Part shown: piece by piece, positions 43,372 to 54,497 of the stretch | Numbering within the stretch: position 1 is the stretch's first letter | Layout of the letters: each line of letters starts with the position of its first letter | From: Strobilurus pachycystidiatus | Taxonomy: Eukaryota > Basidiomycota > Agaricomycetes > Agaricales > Physalacriaceae | DNA: 64,000 nt | NCBI GenBank assembly: GCA_019915135.1 | Contig: JAHLMK010000012.1 | Coordinates: 930,001-994,000, forward strand | Direction: 5' to 3' | Notes under the pieces: generated by a model | The model's database searches: none | What the model was told of the DNA's origin: nothing | What the model saw: the letters and a program-made list of their open reading frames with translations, nothing else | Program-made: the position numbers and the translations under genes

Positions 43372-45025
43372 ATGCAAGCGTACCTAGACCTTGGGCTTGA
43401 TTCCTTGTTGCGATACTTTATAGAGGACCCCGTGGCTCACTTTAATTCACAGCTTGCACCCAACCCTCATATGGATCCAAGCGAATCTCTTGCTGTGCTG
43501 CAATATGGTGCTCGGTTGCGCCTGGTTCCCAAGTGGAGTGTGGCAGGCACGTATGAGGTGCGGAAATGTCACATTATCCATATCAGTGCATTCTGAGATC
43601 TGAAGGAAGGACCCAGGCTGCTGTGGCGCTGGCCAAGTCTCAGTTTCCCGATTTGCGCAACAAGAATGTCTACTTTCAGACGACTGACCTTGCCATATGC
43701 CGAGGACAAGCAGTGGAAATCTCGCCGGCTGTGTGGCGAAGCGTTCTTCAATTCGCAGCCAGGTTGATCGTAGTCGCCGAGACTTTGATGGCTGGCAAAA
43801 ATCGTAAGCGCTCGATGTTTCCCATTGGTGAACCATCCGACTGACAACTACTGCTGGCACTGGGAGATGTCCTTCCAAGCTCTTCCAAGTGCTCCCACCG
43901 TGACGTTGTGCTTTCCAAAGAGCGAACAATTTCGCATCCGTGTTGCGACCATGACGGGGAGGATCATAGACATACCGGTCATGCGCGAAGACACCGTGGC
44001 ACGTCTGAAAACCAAAATATATCAAGAGGAGGGTATTCCGTCTTGCGAACAGCGCCTCGTATTCTCGGGGATGGTCCTCGAGTGGGATCACTACACATTG
44101 GGCAACTATCTCATCGAGAGTGGCTCTCAAATAGATTTTATAGAGGAGTGGGGAGGTGATACGCCGGTGCTGGGTGGCGGTGGGAGGCCGACGCTAGTCG
44201 CGAAGCCGGTCATATATCTCTTCCCCCCGACCGAAATCGACGTACAAACGAGATTATCCCTCATCCCAGCATGGTCTTTTTCTACAATCTACCCCGTCAG
44301 GTCTCCCCGACCCTCCCTCGACGAATCTTTTGGCGAAGAGATCACTTGGAATGTCCGTACGCATACAGACGGTTCACTGACGGAGAGCGCCACTGGATTG
44401 GAGGTCAGCTATCTATACTGGGAGGCTGTGTAGGTCGACGGATTACCTTTCGACGCTTCTCCTAGACTCATCAACCATCCAATAGACCCATTGTTTACGA
44501 CGAACCAGCCTCGCTTGTGCTTGGCGAGTTAGTACCATTTCACCCTACGGCGTGCAGGTTCAGCAACAGTGACTCGGTCCTACTTGCTATCCCCAACATG
44601 ACGCCCTATCTCGACTCGGCTCTGAAGGCGCTTGGCCTCCACACAGAAGCGCGCACTTCCTTCATCACGTTAGTAGAGCTTCCTTGACTCTTTGCAGACC
44701 CATTCTTAAAGATGACACTATCAGGTACTGGCTTCCATCGTTCCTCAAGCACGACTTCGTCGTTATGCGCTTTCTGCCGCAGGCGTCCTATGAACGCGCT
44801 GCCACACTGAAAGTTTCGCCTCGCCCAGACGTGGTGACTCGCGTCTTCATGGTCTTTAGAGGTATCAAGAATGATGACGTTGGTCTCTGGACGGCCGCAC
44901 AAGAGAGAGCTTCAGAACCGGTCGATATCTGGAGAGCTATCGTCGGTGTCGAAGAGCAAGCCAAGCAAGACGATACCAGCCTGTTCAGAGTACTGGAATG
45001 GGGCGGTATGGAGGTCATTGATTGA
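43372..45025 (+). CDS. Ubiquitin-like-domain protein with KPVIYLxP-type C-terminal domain
   Basis: Exons: 43372-43550, 43598-43803, 43880 to about 44430, then two more ending at 45025; all joins keep frame. The N-terminal 130 residues are unrecognised. A ubiquitin-like fold follows: FRIRVATMTGRIIDIPV, VARLKTKIYQEEGIPSCEQR, LVFSGMVLEWDHYTLGNYLI. The rest is a domain beginning KPVIYLFPPTEIDVQTRLSL and containing ITWNVRTHTDGSL, YWLPSFLKHDFVVMRFLPQ and VVTRVFMVFRGI. The combination seems common in agaricomycete proteomes from memory, but its function is not established. No di-glycine end follows the ubiquitin-like part, so it is an internal domain rather than a conjugated modifier. Confidence 0.75.
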
Positions 45026-45159
45026 CGTCGAGTGCGCCAGGAATATGCAGGACAACGAGATGATGGACAATTGGTGATGGTACAACTTGTGTACACTGTA
45101 CAGTGATAGGAACATGTATGTCAAAGCGTCTATAAGTTAAATAAATGAGTAGGCCATCG

Positions 45160-46374
45160 TTATTCGAGTGCAAACCCTCCAAAATCCAGAAATGCCTCCT
45201 CAATGGACATCTTTCGCACCACGAGCGCCTCTACAATGAGCCGCGGCTCCTGGCCATCGCCATTTCCTGGAACCTGGACTCTTTTTGTGAAAGAGTCGGA
45301 GAGCGGTGCTGGGGTGGCGAACACATCGTCCTCTCCATCGACATCGTTTAGGCTGAAGGAAGGAATTGCGTCGTCGACAATGATAGTAGCAGTGTCAGAT
45401 GTCTCGAGCGGCTGTGGCTCGACGGAGACATGGAGCTCCTCCAGACCAGACACCAACTCATCCGCGGCAGCAGCGTGCACCTCTAGTGCCTTGCGCCGTT
45501 CCTCCCTCCGCCTGTCCCTCGCCTGACGCCTCTTCTGGCCCTTGGTAACGACATCGCCCTCTGATGTCTCGCGCGGCAGCTGCTTGAACTTCTTCTTGTT
45601 TTTCTTGTTATCAGAAGGAGCAGGAAGGGTGTTCAGCGCGGACTGCCGCCTACGCATAGGGCGGGGCTTGAAGACCGACGAAATCTCGAGGTCGATGGAA
45701 AACTTTTGGGCAGGCTCGGCTTCGGACGCTTCAGACTCGAGGTCCATGGAGAATATGGAGAGCGAGGAGGAAGAGGCCTCGCGCAGCGGCTGGACACCTT
45801 CGGAGTCGTTTCCTGTGTCTTCGTTGTCGTTGTCAAAATCTGTCTCCGTCTCCGTCCCGGTTGTCTGAGCCTCCGAAGAGTCCTCCGAGCCCACCCTGAA
45901 AGCCTCACGTCGGCGATGGGTGCCATTGTGGTCTTCGAGGATAGCTAGAGTGGTGAGGGCTGCAGGAACCTCGATCTCTTTGACCACTATGACGCTGGCC
46001 CCGATTTCCCCTGCCATCATCTCCAGCGTCTCCAGTGTCTGCTCGAGCTCGGAACGTGGCAAGCCCACTAATGCACCGGAGTCCGCTACGCCGAGCTCGT
46101 AGTATGCCTGGCCGCCGCCCTCAAGAAGGCGCCATTTGAGCTGGGTAACGAGGCGCGCAAAACGAGTAGCTGAGGGTGAAAGAAGTTGCAGCTTGTACTC
46201 GACATTGCCGTCGTCGGCCTCTGGAACAAGTTTAGGGATGGTGGTGAGACTGGCGGGTGGCGACGAGCTCAGCGAGCGGGATAGCGGTGACGGCGAAGAT
46301 GAGGCTGGGGTGGAGATGAGAGAATCCCAAGGGCTGGGAACGCGGGGGCTCTCCGATTCGGATTCACCAAACAT
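45160..46374 (-). CDS. Protein resembling the GTPBP1 N-terminal domain, without a GTPase
   Basis: A single exon of 404 codons starting MFGESESESPRVPSPWDSLI. Residues about 56-140 resemble the N-terminal region of GTPBP1/2 translational GTPases: VEYKLQLLSPSATRFARLVT, QLKWRLLEGGGQAYYELGVA, DSGALVGL, then GASVIVVKEIEV. The similarity resumes at the very end (IVEALVVRKMSIEEAFLDFG), where GTPBP1 has its EVLVRK...FLDLRVAV segment just before the G domain. Between these lie some 180 low-complexity acidic and Lys/Arg-rich residues. No P-loop or other G motif is present. A regulatory or mRNA-decay-related partner role is inference only. Confidence 0.7.
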   Translation of the reverse strand: MFGESESESPRVPSPWDSLISTPASSSPSPLSRSLSSSPPASLTTIPKLVPEADDGNVEYKLQLLSPSATRFARLVTQLKWRLLEGGGQAYYELGVADSGALVGLPRSELEQTLETLEMMAGEIGASVIVVKEIEVPAALTTLAILEDHNGTHRRREAFRVGSEDSSEAQTTGTETETDFDNDNEDTGNDSEGVQPLREASSSSLSIFSMDLESEASEAEPAQKFSIDLEISSVFKPRPMRRRQSALNTLPAPSDNKKNKKKFKQLPRETSEGDVVTKGQKRRQARDRRREERRKALEVHAAAADELVSGLEELHVSVEPQPLETSDTATIIVDDAIPSFSLNDVDGEDDVFATPAPLSDSFTKRVQVPGNGDGQEPRLIVEALVVRKMSIEEAFLDFGGFALE

Positions 46375-46579
46375 GATGCTTGTCGACTTTATATGCGATT
46401 ATTGACGTATATATGGCGGTATATTCGGGGGATCATCGTTGGTGTTGGGCGTGTGGTGTAGATGGCGGGCGAACTGAGTAATTCAGAGCGAGATGGACAT
46501 GGTTATAAGGAGAGTGACACGTTTGATGACTCCCTTTGACTTGGCCGCCTAACGCCGAAATAATTTCCCCTTTCGTCAA

Positions 46580-48181
46580 ATGCCGCCTTCCCTTTCGCCA
46601 TCACTGTCCGCCTTGCAGGTCCCCTCAGATTTTTCGCGCTATGAGCACGTCACCGAGCCCGAGATCATCGCGAATCTGGAACTATGGAAATCGAACGCGT
46701 CCCAGGTGCTTTCAGAGCTGAAATATCTCATCAACAAGCAAGGAGCGCTGTCGACAGCTGAACAAGCAGATGTCATATCGGCTGTGGCGCCATTAATCGA
46801 TGATAAAGATGACTGGACGTCGACGGAAACAAAGAGACTATCAGAGGGTCCGTTCACCGTCACCTGTAATCTTCTGTCATCATTCTAGTTGTCCTCAGGT
46901 ATCCTTCACGATTTACCTGAACCGAATGTCGATCTACTCAGGCAGATCCTGACACATAACGTTAAACCTCTGTTCGTTTCAACACCTCATCCGCATCTAA
47001 ATCTATCTACTGGTCGAAAATTGGCCCGTCCTGCTGGAGGACCAATGGCTTCCCAAGATTTCTTCGAAGGCCAGACCTGGAAAGAACATCCAGGTTCTGC
47101 ACACCTTGTATCTTTCGTGGTGGAAAACATCAGGGTATTCCTATTGACGCGTTGTTCTTTAAAGTCCCGTTGATTATTCGACAGAGCGACGACTACGAAG
47201 GACTATGGCACCTCATCGTTCCGCCAGTCATGACTCTTCTGGATGACTACCAAGCGCAATACAAACTTCAGGGCGTCAAGATAGTCCTTGAAATGCTCAA
47301 GACCGCTCCGTCTCGTATCCTCAAACGTACAGGCCTCGACGCCCTCCTCGTTCAGGTACCATTCTACCATCGCTATCCAAACCAGTTCCCCATAAAACAC
47401 TCTCACCCAGTCTTTGAAAACCTGCCTCGGTCTCGTCCGCAACCCCGAATCCCCGGACCTCCTACGCGACTCCATCGCTGCCTGGCTATCCCTCACGACG
47501 AAAACGACCGAACCGGGATCCTCAGAGCACTTTGACCGCCTATGCGACTTGGTGGGCGAGCACATCATCGGGTCCGTGTGGTTCTACGGCGCGAGCAACG
47601 CGGAAGTCATTCTCGCCACTACTAAGGCGCTCCGGCCCGTCCTCCGGGAGCTGGACATTGGGTGCGCACGGTTTCTCAAGGTGGGTCGGTTTGAGTGTTG
47701 GTGATGTGTTTAATTAATTTCTCCTGCAGGGATTGATGTATCAACTACTGCACCCTCTACAACCCACACCCGGTGTACCTGCTAATGATACGATGCAGCT
47801 CGCCTCGATAGACACACTGCTCGTTCTTATGGATGTGTGTGCCATCAGAATGAGTTTTTGGAAGGGCGCAATCCTGGATGCTGTCGCACGATGTTTCGTT
47901 ACGATGAAAGATAATGATGGTTCGTCTCACCGCCTCTCTCAGATTCGTAGGCTCACCTCAAGAAGACATGAATGCCCAGCTCGTCGAATCTCTACGTATG
48001 GTCTGTCAAAAACTGGCAGAAGTATGTCCTTCGGTTGTTGAGGTGCGTCATGAGCCTAAGTGACTTTTCAAAGTCTGACAGAAAATAGGACGAGTTTGTG
48101 CGACTGCTGTACTTGAATCATGGCCTGTTCACCGATCTTCTTGGACATTTGAAGCCGGATCCACAGATACAGACTGCATGA
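46580..48181 (+). CDS. TTI2: TTI2-like subunit of the TTT (Tel2-Tti1-Tti2) complex
   Basis: The TTT co-chaperone complex stabilises PI3K-like kinases (TOR, ATM/Tel1, ATR) with Hsp90. The start at 46580 gives MPPSLSPSLSALQVPSDFSR. Recognisable blocks: DLPEPNVDLLRQILTHNVKP, LWHLIVPPVMTLLDDY, YKLQGVKIVLEMLKTAPSRI and LKRTGLDALL, in the family order. It ends LLYLNHGLFTDLLGHLKPDP...QTA at 48181. Introns include one from the GTATTC after ENIR to TTCGACAG, and several toward the 3' end whose limits I did not fix. The helical-repeat character fits. It is convergent with MSS1, 68 bp apart. Confidence 0.8.
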
Positions 48182-48249
48182 AAGTCAAGGCAGAAATTCC
48201 AATTTTATTGAAGTTTCAGGGATGGGATTATCTATAATGTCCTGGGCGT

Positions 48250-49943
48250 TCACTTTCCAATACAGAAGTCATTGAATATCGAGTCCAATAGCTCCTCGAC
48301 GTCAATAACGCCTGACACCTTACCAATTGCCTGCGCCGCGTACCTCAGCTCCTCCGCCCCAACCACCACGTCATTCGTACCCAGAAACGCCTCCAGAAAC
48401 GCCAATGCATCTTCCAGATGCGTCCGATGTCGAGCATGAGTGATTAACGGTGCATGCACGTCGTTGAGATCGTACTTGTCCTGCAATACCGCGGAGAAAG
48501 CGTCCAGGAATTCGGACGTCCCGCGGCCGTCATTGAGACTTATCACCCAAGCTCTGCCTTTGAGATCAGGGGGCAGGGAGAAGGAAGGACTTAAGTCGAG
48601 CTTGTTCAGAAGAAAGAAGGTGGATGGCGTGATTAACTCTTGTAATGACTCGGGGATAGAGAACCCAGAGCCCATTTCAGACAGGGAGAGTACGCATAGC
48701 GAGACGTCTGAGTTTTGCACGCTGGAAAGAGATGCTTGAGAAGGTTGTATGAAGAGAGAAGGTAATGGCGTACGCGTTCTTTGCTCGTTCGATTCCTATG
48801 CTTTCAACAAGGTCTTCCGTGGAGCGTAATCCTGCCGTGTCGGATATGACCACGGGGAGACCACCGATGTCGAGCGAGAGTTCGAGGATATCGCGCGTTG
48901 TGCCGGGAACAGGCGTGACGATCGCGGCTTCCCTTTGTGCGAGGAAGTTAAGCAGACTACTTTTGCCCGCGTTTGGAGGCCCGAAGATGGCAAGGCGGAT
49001 ACCTGAGCGCATTATCTCACCCCGTCTGTTATCCGACAGGTGCTCTTTGATGGTGTCCCGAAGGTTTTCGACGCGAGTTCTGGCTGGAACGTTTCAGTCA
49101 TGAAGCCATACGTTGTACTGGACATACATTGCTCGTAGATCCCATCCTCGATGTCGTCGCCTTCACCGAAGTCTATGATAGCCTCGACGTTGGCTAGGCA
49201 TTTTATGATTTCGTGTCGAAGGTGTTCATACCGGGATTTCATAGAACCCTGATGAGAGAATGAGTTGGGTGACGAAAAGGCGCCTATGATGCATACCTCA
49301 GCAGCATTGAGAGCGACTTTACGTTGAGACTCGGTGTCCGCGTTGATGAGGTCTTTCAGCCCTTCTACCTGAGTCAAGTCCAGACGGCCGCCCAGGAAAG
49401 CCCGTCTGGTGAACTCTCCTGGCTCCGCGGGGCGGCAGAGATCGAGAGACGATAGTGCACCGAGTACGGATGAGATAATGGCGCGTCCAGAATGTACGTG
49501 CAGTTCTAACACGTCCTCGGTCGTGAACGAGCGTGGACCTGTAGGTAAACCTGTGTAAGCCCCAGTTGATGTGGTGGATGAGACCACGAGAAACCTTGGA
49601 AGAACACAGCCAATCCGCTATCCAGCGTCAATTGACGTTTAGCTGGGTGTACGATATCGCAGCGGTGCATCTTCCACGGCTCCGGGGTAGCTATCGCCTT
49701 TGGTGTCATGACCATAGTGCGCCAGACATGGAGCGCGTCGGGGCCTGAGATCCGTATGACGCCGACGCCGGCTTTGCCGTGCGGCGTCGAGAGCGCGTAT
49801 ATCGTCTTTTTCTGCGCGTCGGAGCGCACGACGGCGGAGTAGCGTCTTATTGGCCAAGCATGCCGAGTGGACGTACTGGCAAGGCGGTGCAGATCAAGCC
49901 TGCAGCGCAAGGTTCCTGATGGAAAACCAGGCAAGGCAGGCAT
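48250..49943 (-). CDS. MSS1: Mitochondrial tRNA modification GTPase (MnmE/MSS1)
   Basis: Together with MTO1/GidA it installs the 5-carboxymethylaminomethyl-type modification on wobble uridine of mitochondrial tRNAs. The start at 49943 is followed by an Arg-rich mitochondrial presequence ([20 protein letters not shown]). The N-terminal folate-binding domain has [37 protein letters not shown] and [14 protein letters not shown]. The G domain has [12 protein letters not shown] (G1), TPVPGTTRD (G2), DTAGLR (G3) and LLNKLD (G4). The catalytic C-terminus is intact, FCIGK then stop. Several short introns are present. It is divergent from CNB1 with 252 bp between starts. Confidence 0.92.
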
Positions 49944-50195
49944 ACGCTCTTACCTTCTGCTTCTATGGCCGTGTGTCGCTGTCGCTGTGCGCCCAGCTGT
50001 GCAGCGCCGTCCTCGCTGCAGTGAGGGTGATGGTACGGGGCAGAGGCACGTGCCATCATTTGCCTGTTGAGCTGAGCGCTATCCGTTCTTGCCTTTTACT
50101 TCTCAACTCGCTGCTGTCCACCGTCTCGCTTCCTTGTCAACTCTATCAAGACCTTCCGCGGAAATACTGAGGACCTCCTCGTCGTCGTCGCTACC

Positions 50196-51105
50196 ATGGG
50201 TCAATCACGTTCGTATGCCCTCCACAGCCATATTGCTCAGCCGTTCATGACCGCCTTTCGCCATGGATAGCGTCTCAGTTTATGGAGGACATGCAACGGC
50301 GGTCCAACTGTGCGTATTCTTCTCAATATGCGCCCATTGATATACTTAAACAAGCCCAGTCACCCAGCCGGAACTCGAGCGCCTGAAGAAGCGCTTCATG
50401 AAGCTAGACAGGTCCGTCGCTCCTTCCCGCCCAGCGCCCGCCACGCCCTAAACCCCGCCCAGCGATGGCTCTGGATCGATAGATCGCGACGAATTCCTGC
50501 AGATACCCCAGATTGCATCCAACCCACTCGCCTCGCGCATGATTGCCATCTTTGACGAAGAGTGCGGATCCTGTATCTGATTGCCAGCGCCCAAACATCT
50601 AATTCCAGTCCTTTAGTGGTGGAGGGACCGTCGACTTTCAGGAATTCGTGGGCGGGCTGAGCGCATTCAGCAGTCGGGGCGGGCGGGATGAGAAACTAAA
50701 GTGCAAGTGTCCCCTCACCCGTGCCCCATCTCGATCGCTCACCAGATCGGAACAGTTGCATTCAAGGTGTATGACATGGACCGAGACGGCTATATCTCGA
50801 ACGGAGAGCTATTCCTCGTGTTAAAGATGATGGTCGGGAACAACTTGAAGGTTTTCCTATCTCGATTTCGCCGGCGCTTATCTGGTTGACATGGCGGTTT
50901 CGCTAGGATCAACAATTACAACAAATCGTCGACAAGACAATAATGGAAGCTGACCGGGATGGAGATGGTAAACTGGACTTTGAGGAGTTCGCGTTGATGG
51001 TGTCTAACACGGTATGTGTTTCTATGCTACTGTTAGCGGTATATGTCTGATATATTATCCCCACAGGACATTGTAAAGCAGATGACACTGGAGGATCTCT
51101 TCTAA
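50196..51105 (+). CDS. CNB1: Calcineurin regulatory subunit B
   Basis: This is the Ca2+-binding regulatory subunit of the phosphatase calcineurin. Exon 1 is only 50196-50208; the join to 50271 gives [13 protein letters not shown], which keeps Gly2 for N-myristoylation. EF-hands: [36 protein letters not shown] and [24 protein letters not shown] and [18 protein letters not shown] are family signatures. It ends KQMTLEDLF at 51105. About eight exons. The intron after EKLK begins GCAAGT and ends GGAACAG, a GC-AG intron required to give FAFKVYDMD. Length, about 175 residues, is normal. Confidence 0.93.
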
Positions 51106-52004
51106 TGGTAGTACTTTGTTCTGTCTGATTGTCGCCACGCTCACCAATTACTGTGTAAAGTATTGACGACCTTTTCCCACATTTATCTTACCTGTATTGC
51201 ATGATGGATTGTACTCAAGGGAACACGGAAGATTTAGCCATCACGTCGCAGACTGTTCGTACCGAGATGAACAATTTGGCCACACTCACAGTCTGATGCT
51301 GGTAATGCACCCGTGGCACTATGTTGTTCGGTGAACCGGAGCGATTGGCATTGCTTGTCAGATAGGATGTTCGCGGAAATGCTGCCAGTGTCAGAGAAAC
51401 GTTCGTCGAAACGCGATAATCATAGGAGGCAGACTTGGCGGAGTATCTTGCCACCGCTGTTCCGTGCGTCGGCGACATGGGGGGCGTGCTACCAGTCGAA
51501 ATTGGCGCTGTCGCGTTCACCTGACGTCCCATTCAACCGCTCAGAACGCTAGAAACGCTTGGCGAACTAAGAAAGAAGACAACTGAATGCAGCCTTCAAT
51601 CATACGCCACAGCTCTTCGCGACTGCACAAGGTGTTCGGGGTCCGGAGTATAATTAACCTGCTGTCGCAGCGTGCTACGTTTCCGAATGAAAAAGAGACG
51701 AGGGGGCTGATTATTATTGCCAGCTATACATATGGATAAATTCAGTAACTAGTCGCGAAGGTTGCTCTACGTGGGTGGGTGGGAATGGAGAGTCCGAGAT
51801 GCAATCGTACAGTGTGATAAAGTACAGTGTTTAAATCTAGAAGATTAAGGTTGATGCTACAGTTGGTGTGGAGAGGAGACGAGAATTCCGGATATTGGTC
51901 GGGCCGGTGAACGCCTCTCGATCATGATTGAGCTCGAGGGCGTCGGAGAGAAGAGGAAGAAAGCGATGGGGAGGGAGAGTGGAAGCTTATGCTGCGCGAG
52001 GAAG
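51106..52004. other. Intergenic region downstream of CNB1
   Basis: No supported gene. A 105-codon ATG-started minus-strand ORF (51215-51532, MGRQVNATAPISTG) has no recognisable motif and no introns. It is probably spurious but not excluded. Confidence 0.4.
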
Positions 52005-52631
52005 TCACCGCTCGAACGCATAGTACGAGTGTGTGTCTATAGAGATGGGCTGGGAAGGAAAGCTGTCGCGCGACTGCTGTTGCAGACAGGAGAAGCCCTG
52101 CTGCTGCTGAACGTTTTGGAAGGGGGAATGCGCGGATGGGCGGCCGAACTGGGTGAAGACGGATTGGGGTGGCGAATTGTGCTGCATGGACTGGAGCTGG
52201 GCGATGTAGAAGGGATCGGTTGCGGTGAACAGCGATTGCTCGGCTGCGCTGATACGGGGTTTGGAGCTCCCGGAGGAAGGGGAAGGAACGAGCAGGTCTT
52301 CGACCATGCGCTCGTCCTCGAGTTCGTCAGAGTCGCGCATGAAATCGTCCGCGGACTGTCTGCGGTGGGCGTCCATTGCCTGTCCCCAGCTGAAGCTGGC
52401 GGACGGCGTGCGCGACGTGGGTGTGTTGCATCGGTGGCGCGAGGATGATTCCCGAGGAACATTCTGCGTGAACAGTGTCTGGGAGAGTTGGGCCTGGGCA
52501 TTGTTAGCGCCATCCAAGCTTTCAGCGGTTGACAATGTCGGGCTCACCTGAAGTGCGGCCAAGTCCATGGCCTCCTGTCCTATGGAGCTGGAGGAGAACG
52601 AGGAGACGAGGTCGTCAACGGAGAGACTCAT
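52005..52631 (-). CDS. Hypothetical Ser/Gln-rich protein
   Basis: Product not recognised. The ATG at 52631 gives MSLSVDDLVSSFSSSSIGQE; the frame stays open further upstream, but this ATG starts the conserved-looking part. A 54-nt stop-free segment with GTGAGC/CCCAG ends (52551-52498) is probably an intron. The remainder is Ser, Gln, Pro and Phe rich: DELEDERMVEDLLVP, FTQFGRPSAHSPFQNVQQQQ and SYYAFER at the end. About 190-207 residues, largely disordered. It may be a regulatory protein; nothing more can be said from sequence. Confidence 0.5.
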   Translation of the reverse strand: MSLSVDDLVSSFSSSSIGQEAMDLAALQVSPTLSTAESLDGANNAQAQLSQTLFTQNVPRESSSRHRCNTPTSRTPSASFSWGQAMDAHRRQSADDFMRDSDELEDERMVEDLLVPSPSSGSSKPRISAAEQSLFTATDPFYIAQLQSMQHNSPPQSVFTQFGRPSAHSPFQNVQQQQGFSCLQQQSRDSFPSQPISIDTHSYYAFER

Positions 52632-54497
52632 TGTGGCGCAGATTGTTGGTGGGTGGGCAATCAAGACGTGCGGACAGGCATTATGATTGGAGTTGTGCAG
52701 ATGAAAAGGAAATGATAGCAGGCACGTGAGCTCCGCCAGCAACAATACAGTACCGGCCCGGCCAAATCGCATGTCCTTCTTGGAGTTCTTCCGTCCCCCT
52801 CCGAGGCTGCTTCCCCTTCCGTCCTTCGTGCCTCAGCCTGGTCTAGAGCACTCTCGGACCGCTAACATTGATAGCCTGGCTTCGTCGAGAAACCTTCACG
52901 GAGTTGCTGCTTTTTCCAGCCTGTGCTACTTTGGTCCAGTTCGGCGAGGACCCAATTCGCGTTGATGACGGCCTTCCGGGTAACGCCAGCGATGCAATCA
53001 CTTCTCGAGATCGTTGGCAGATCTGTGTATCGTCCACTGTCACCCCCGGACGACAAGTTCGCTCATGTGATACCTTACCCCGCAGTGGAACCGCAATCTT
53101 CTCCAACTCAACACACCTTGCCTGCCTATTCTAGACTCTCTTTGTACTCTGGGGAGGCTCGCGTTTCGACAGGAGTACACTCAGAATTCACCCCACACTG
53201 CTCGTGAGGCTCCTGGTCCCAATGGACTCCGTGGATTTTGCCCATTTCCCACAACCGTTGGCTTTCGGCTACATGCGTCAAAGACGTGGTGGCCGACGTG
53301 CATATCGGGCGACGAAGACGGCGAAGCGTGTCGAAGGCATGTTCTGATATATGGCTAGACCATTCATTCGCCCATCATTGACGCTTTCCTTTGTCAAACT
53401 TGACTAGTGACTGGCTGTGAATGCCATCTTTTGCCTCACTCTTGCCTTATCCAGTATGATGCCTTCTATCATACTTCCACCGCTGTGAGCACTGAACAGC
53501 AACGCCTTTTTCCGAGATGATGGTCAAGGGGCACGACATAGATGCAGTCAGGTGTCGCAACCAACACAAAGGTCGCTGTCCCCAACCAAGGAGTACACAT
53601 GATGGAAACACAGGCCCGTCCGTGAATTGCTCCGCGTTTTATCATCCAAGGGGATAGATAAATGCACGCATGTTACGGTTACGAGGACACCACCTCTCAT
53701 CCAGAGTCATCCTGCATCTCTCAGCTCGCCGATCAGATCCAGCCATCCAGGCCTGCCTGGCGACAGCTACATTTCAATGGGCACCCTTACTGTATAATAA
53801 TACCAGTAGTGCCTGCACCGGGTTCGATGTCAAATCTACTGGTCGGTCGGTGTATATGTGCACCTCGTCATTCACCGGTAATCAGTGACACCGCGCATCC
53901 GAGGCATTGGCAGCTGGGGTTGGCGGACGATTTTATACACAAAGAGACTATATTCAGGACAGCTAGCCTTCATCAGAAGACCCATATCCCGGTCTGGATG
54001 TCTTCCCCTTTGAAGATCACAGACACAAGAGAAGCAGAATCGTATGATTTGATAGTTGACGTGTATAGTCTTTGCCATCTAAAGAACGCGGACCGAACAT
54101 TACGGACTCGAGAGATTTCCAGCCTCGATTCCAGACACGAGTTCCCCAAATCTCTACCCTCTTCGATGCAAGTTACAACGTGAAATGTGTCTGGGCTGTG
54201 GGTTGCATATATTTCGCCAAGGAGATGCAATATGTGGCGCACCGCACGGCCCGGCTGACCCGCTCCGTGGACGGAACTGGACGAGTGCTGCATGACGTTG
54301 GCCTTGAACGTTTGACAATGAACGGTGCATTCCGGCAGTCCGCTGGTCGGCCCAGAATACACGACACCAGTAATCGGAGCATAGATACCAATACAGGCTC
54401 ACGCTCACACTAGTCGAAATATGGAAGGCTTTCATAGTGGTTGTACAAGATAGTGGATATACAAGGTGCAATTTCATCTCTTCTCGACCGTATGTCT
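52632..54497. other. Gene-poor region, 1.9 kb
   Basis: No supported gene on either strand. The longest open frame (53662-54183, +) has no domain, splice logic or codon character of a gene. The segment separates the tail-to-head pair formed by the AAA+ ATPase and the Ser/Gln-rich gene, both on the minus strand. Confidence 0.45.

Noticed and set aside
51215..51532. 105-codon ATG-started minus-strand ORF downstream of CNB1
   Set aside because: No recognisable motif, no supporting signals, and it overlaps the probable CNB1 3' UTR region; kept only as a note.
53662..54183. 173-codon plus-strand ORF in the gene-poor region
   Set aside because: No domain, no splice logic, and overlapping ORFs of similar quality on both strands; it looks like chance.
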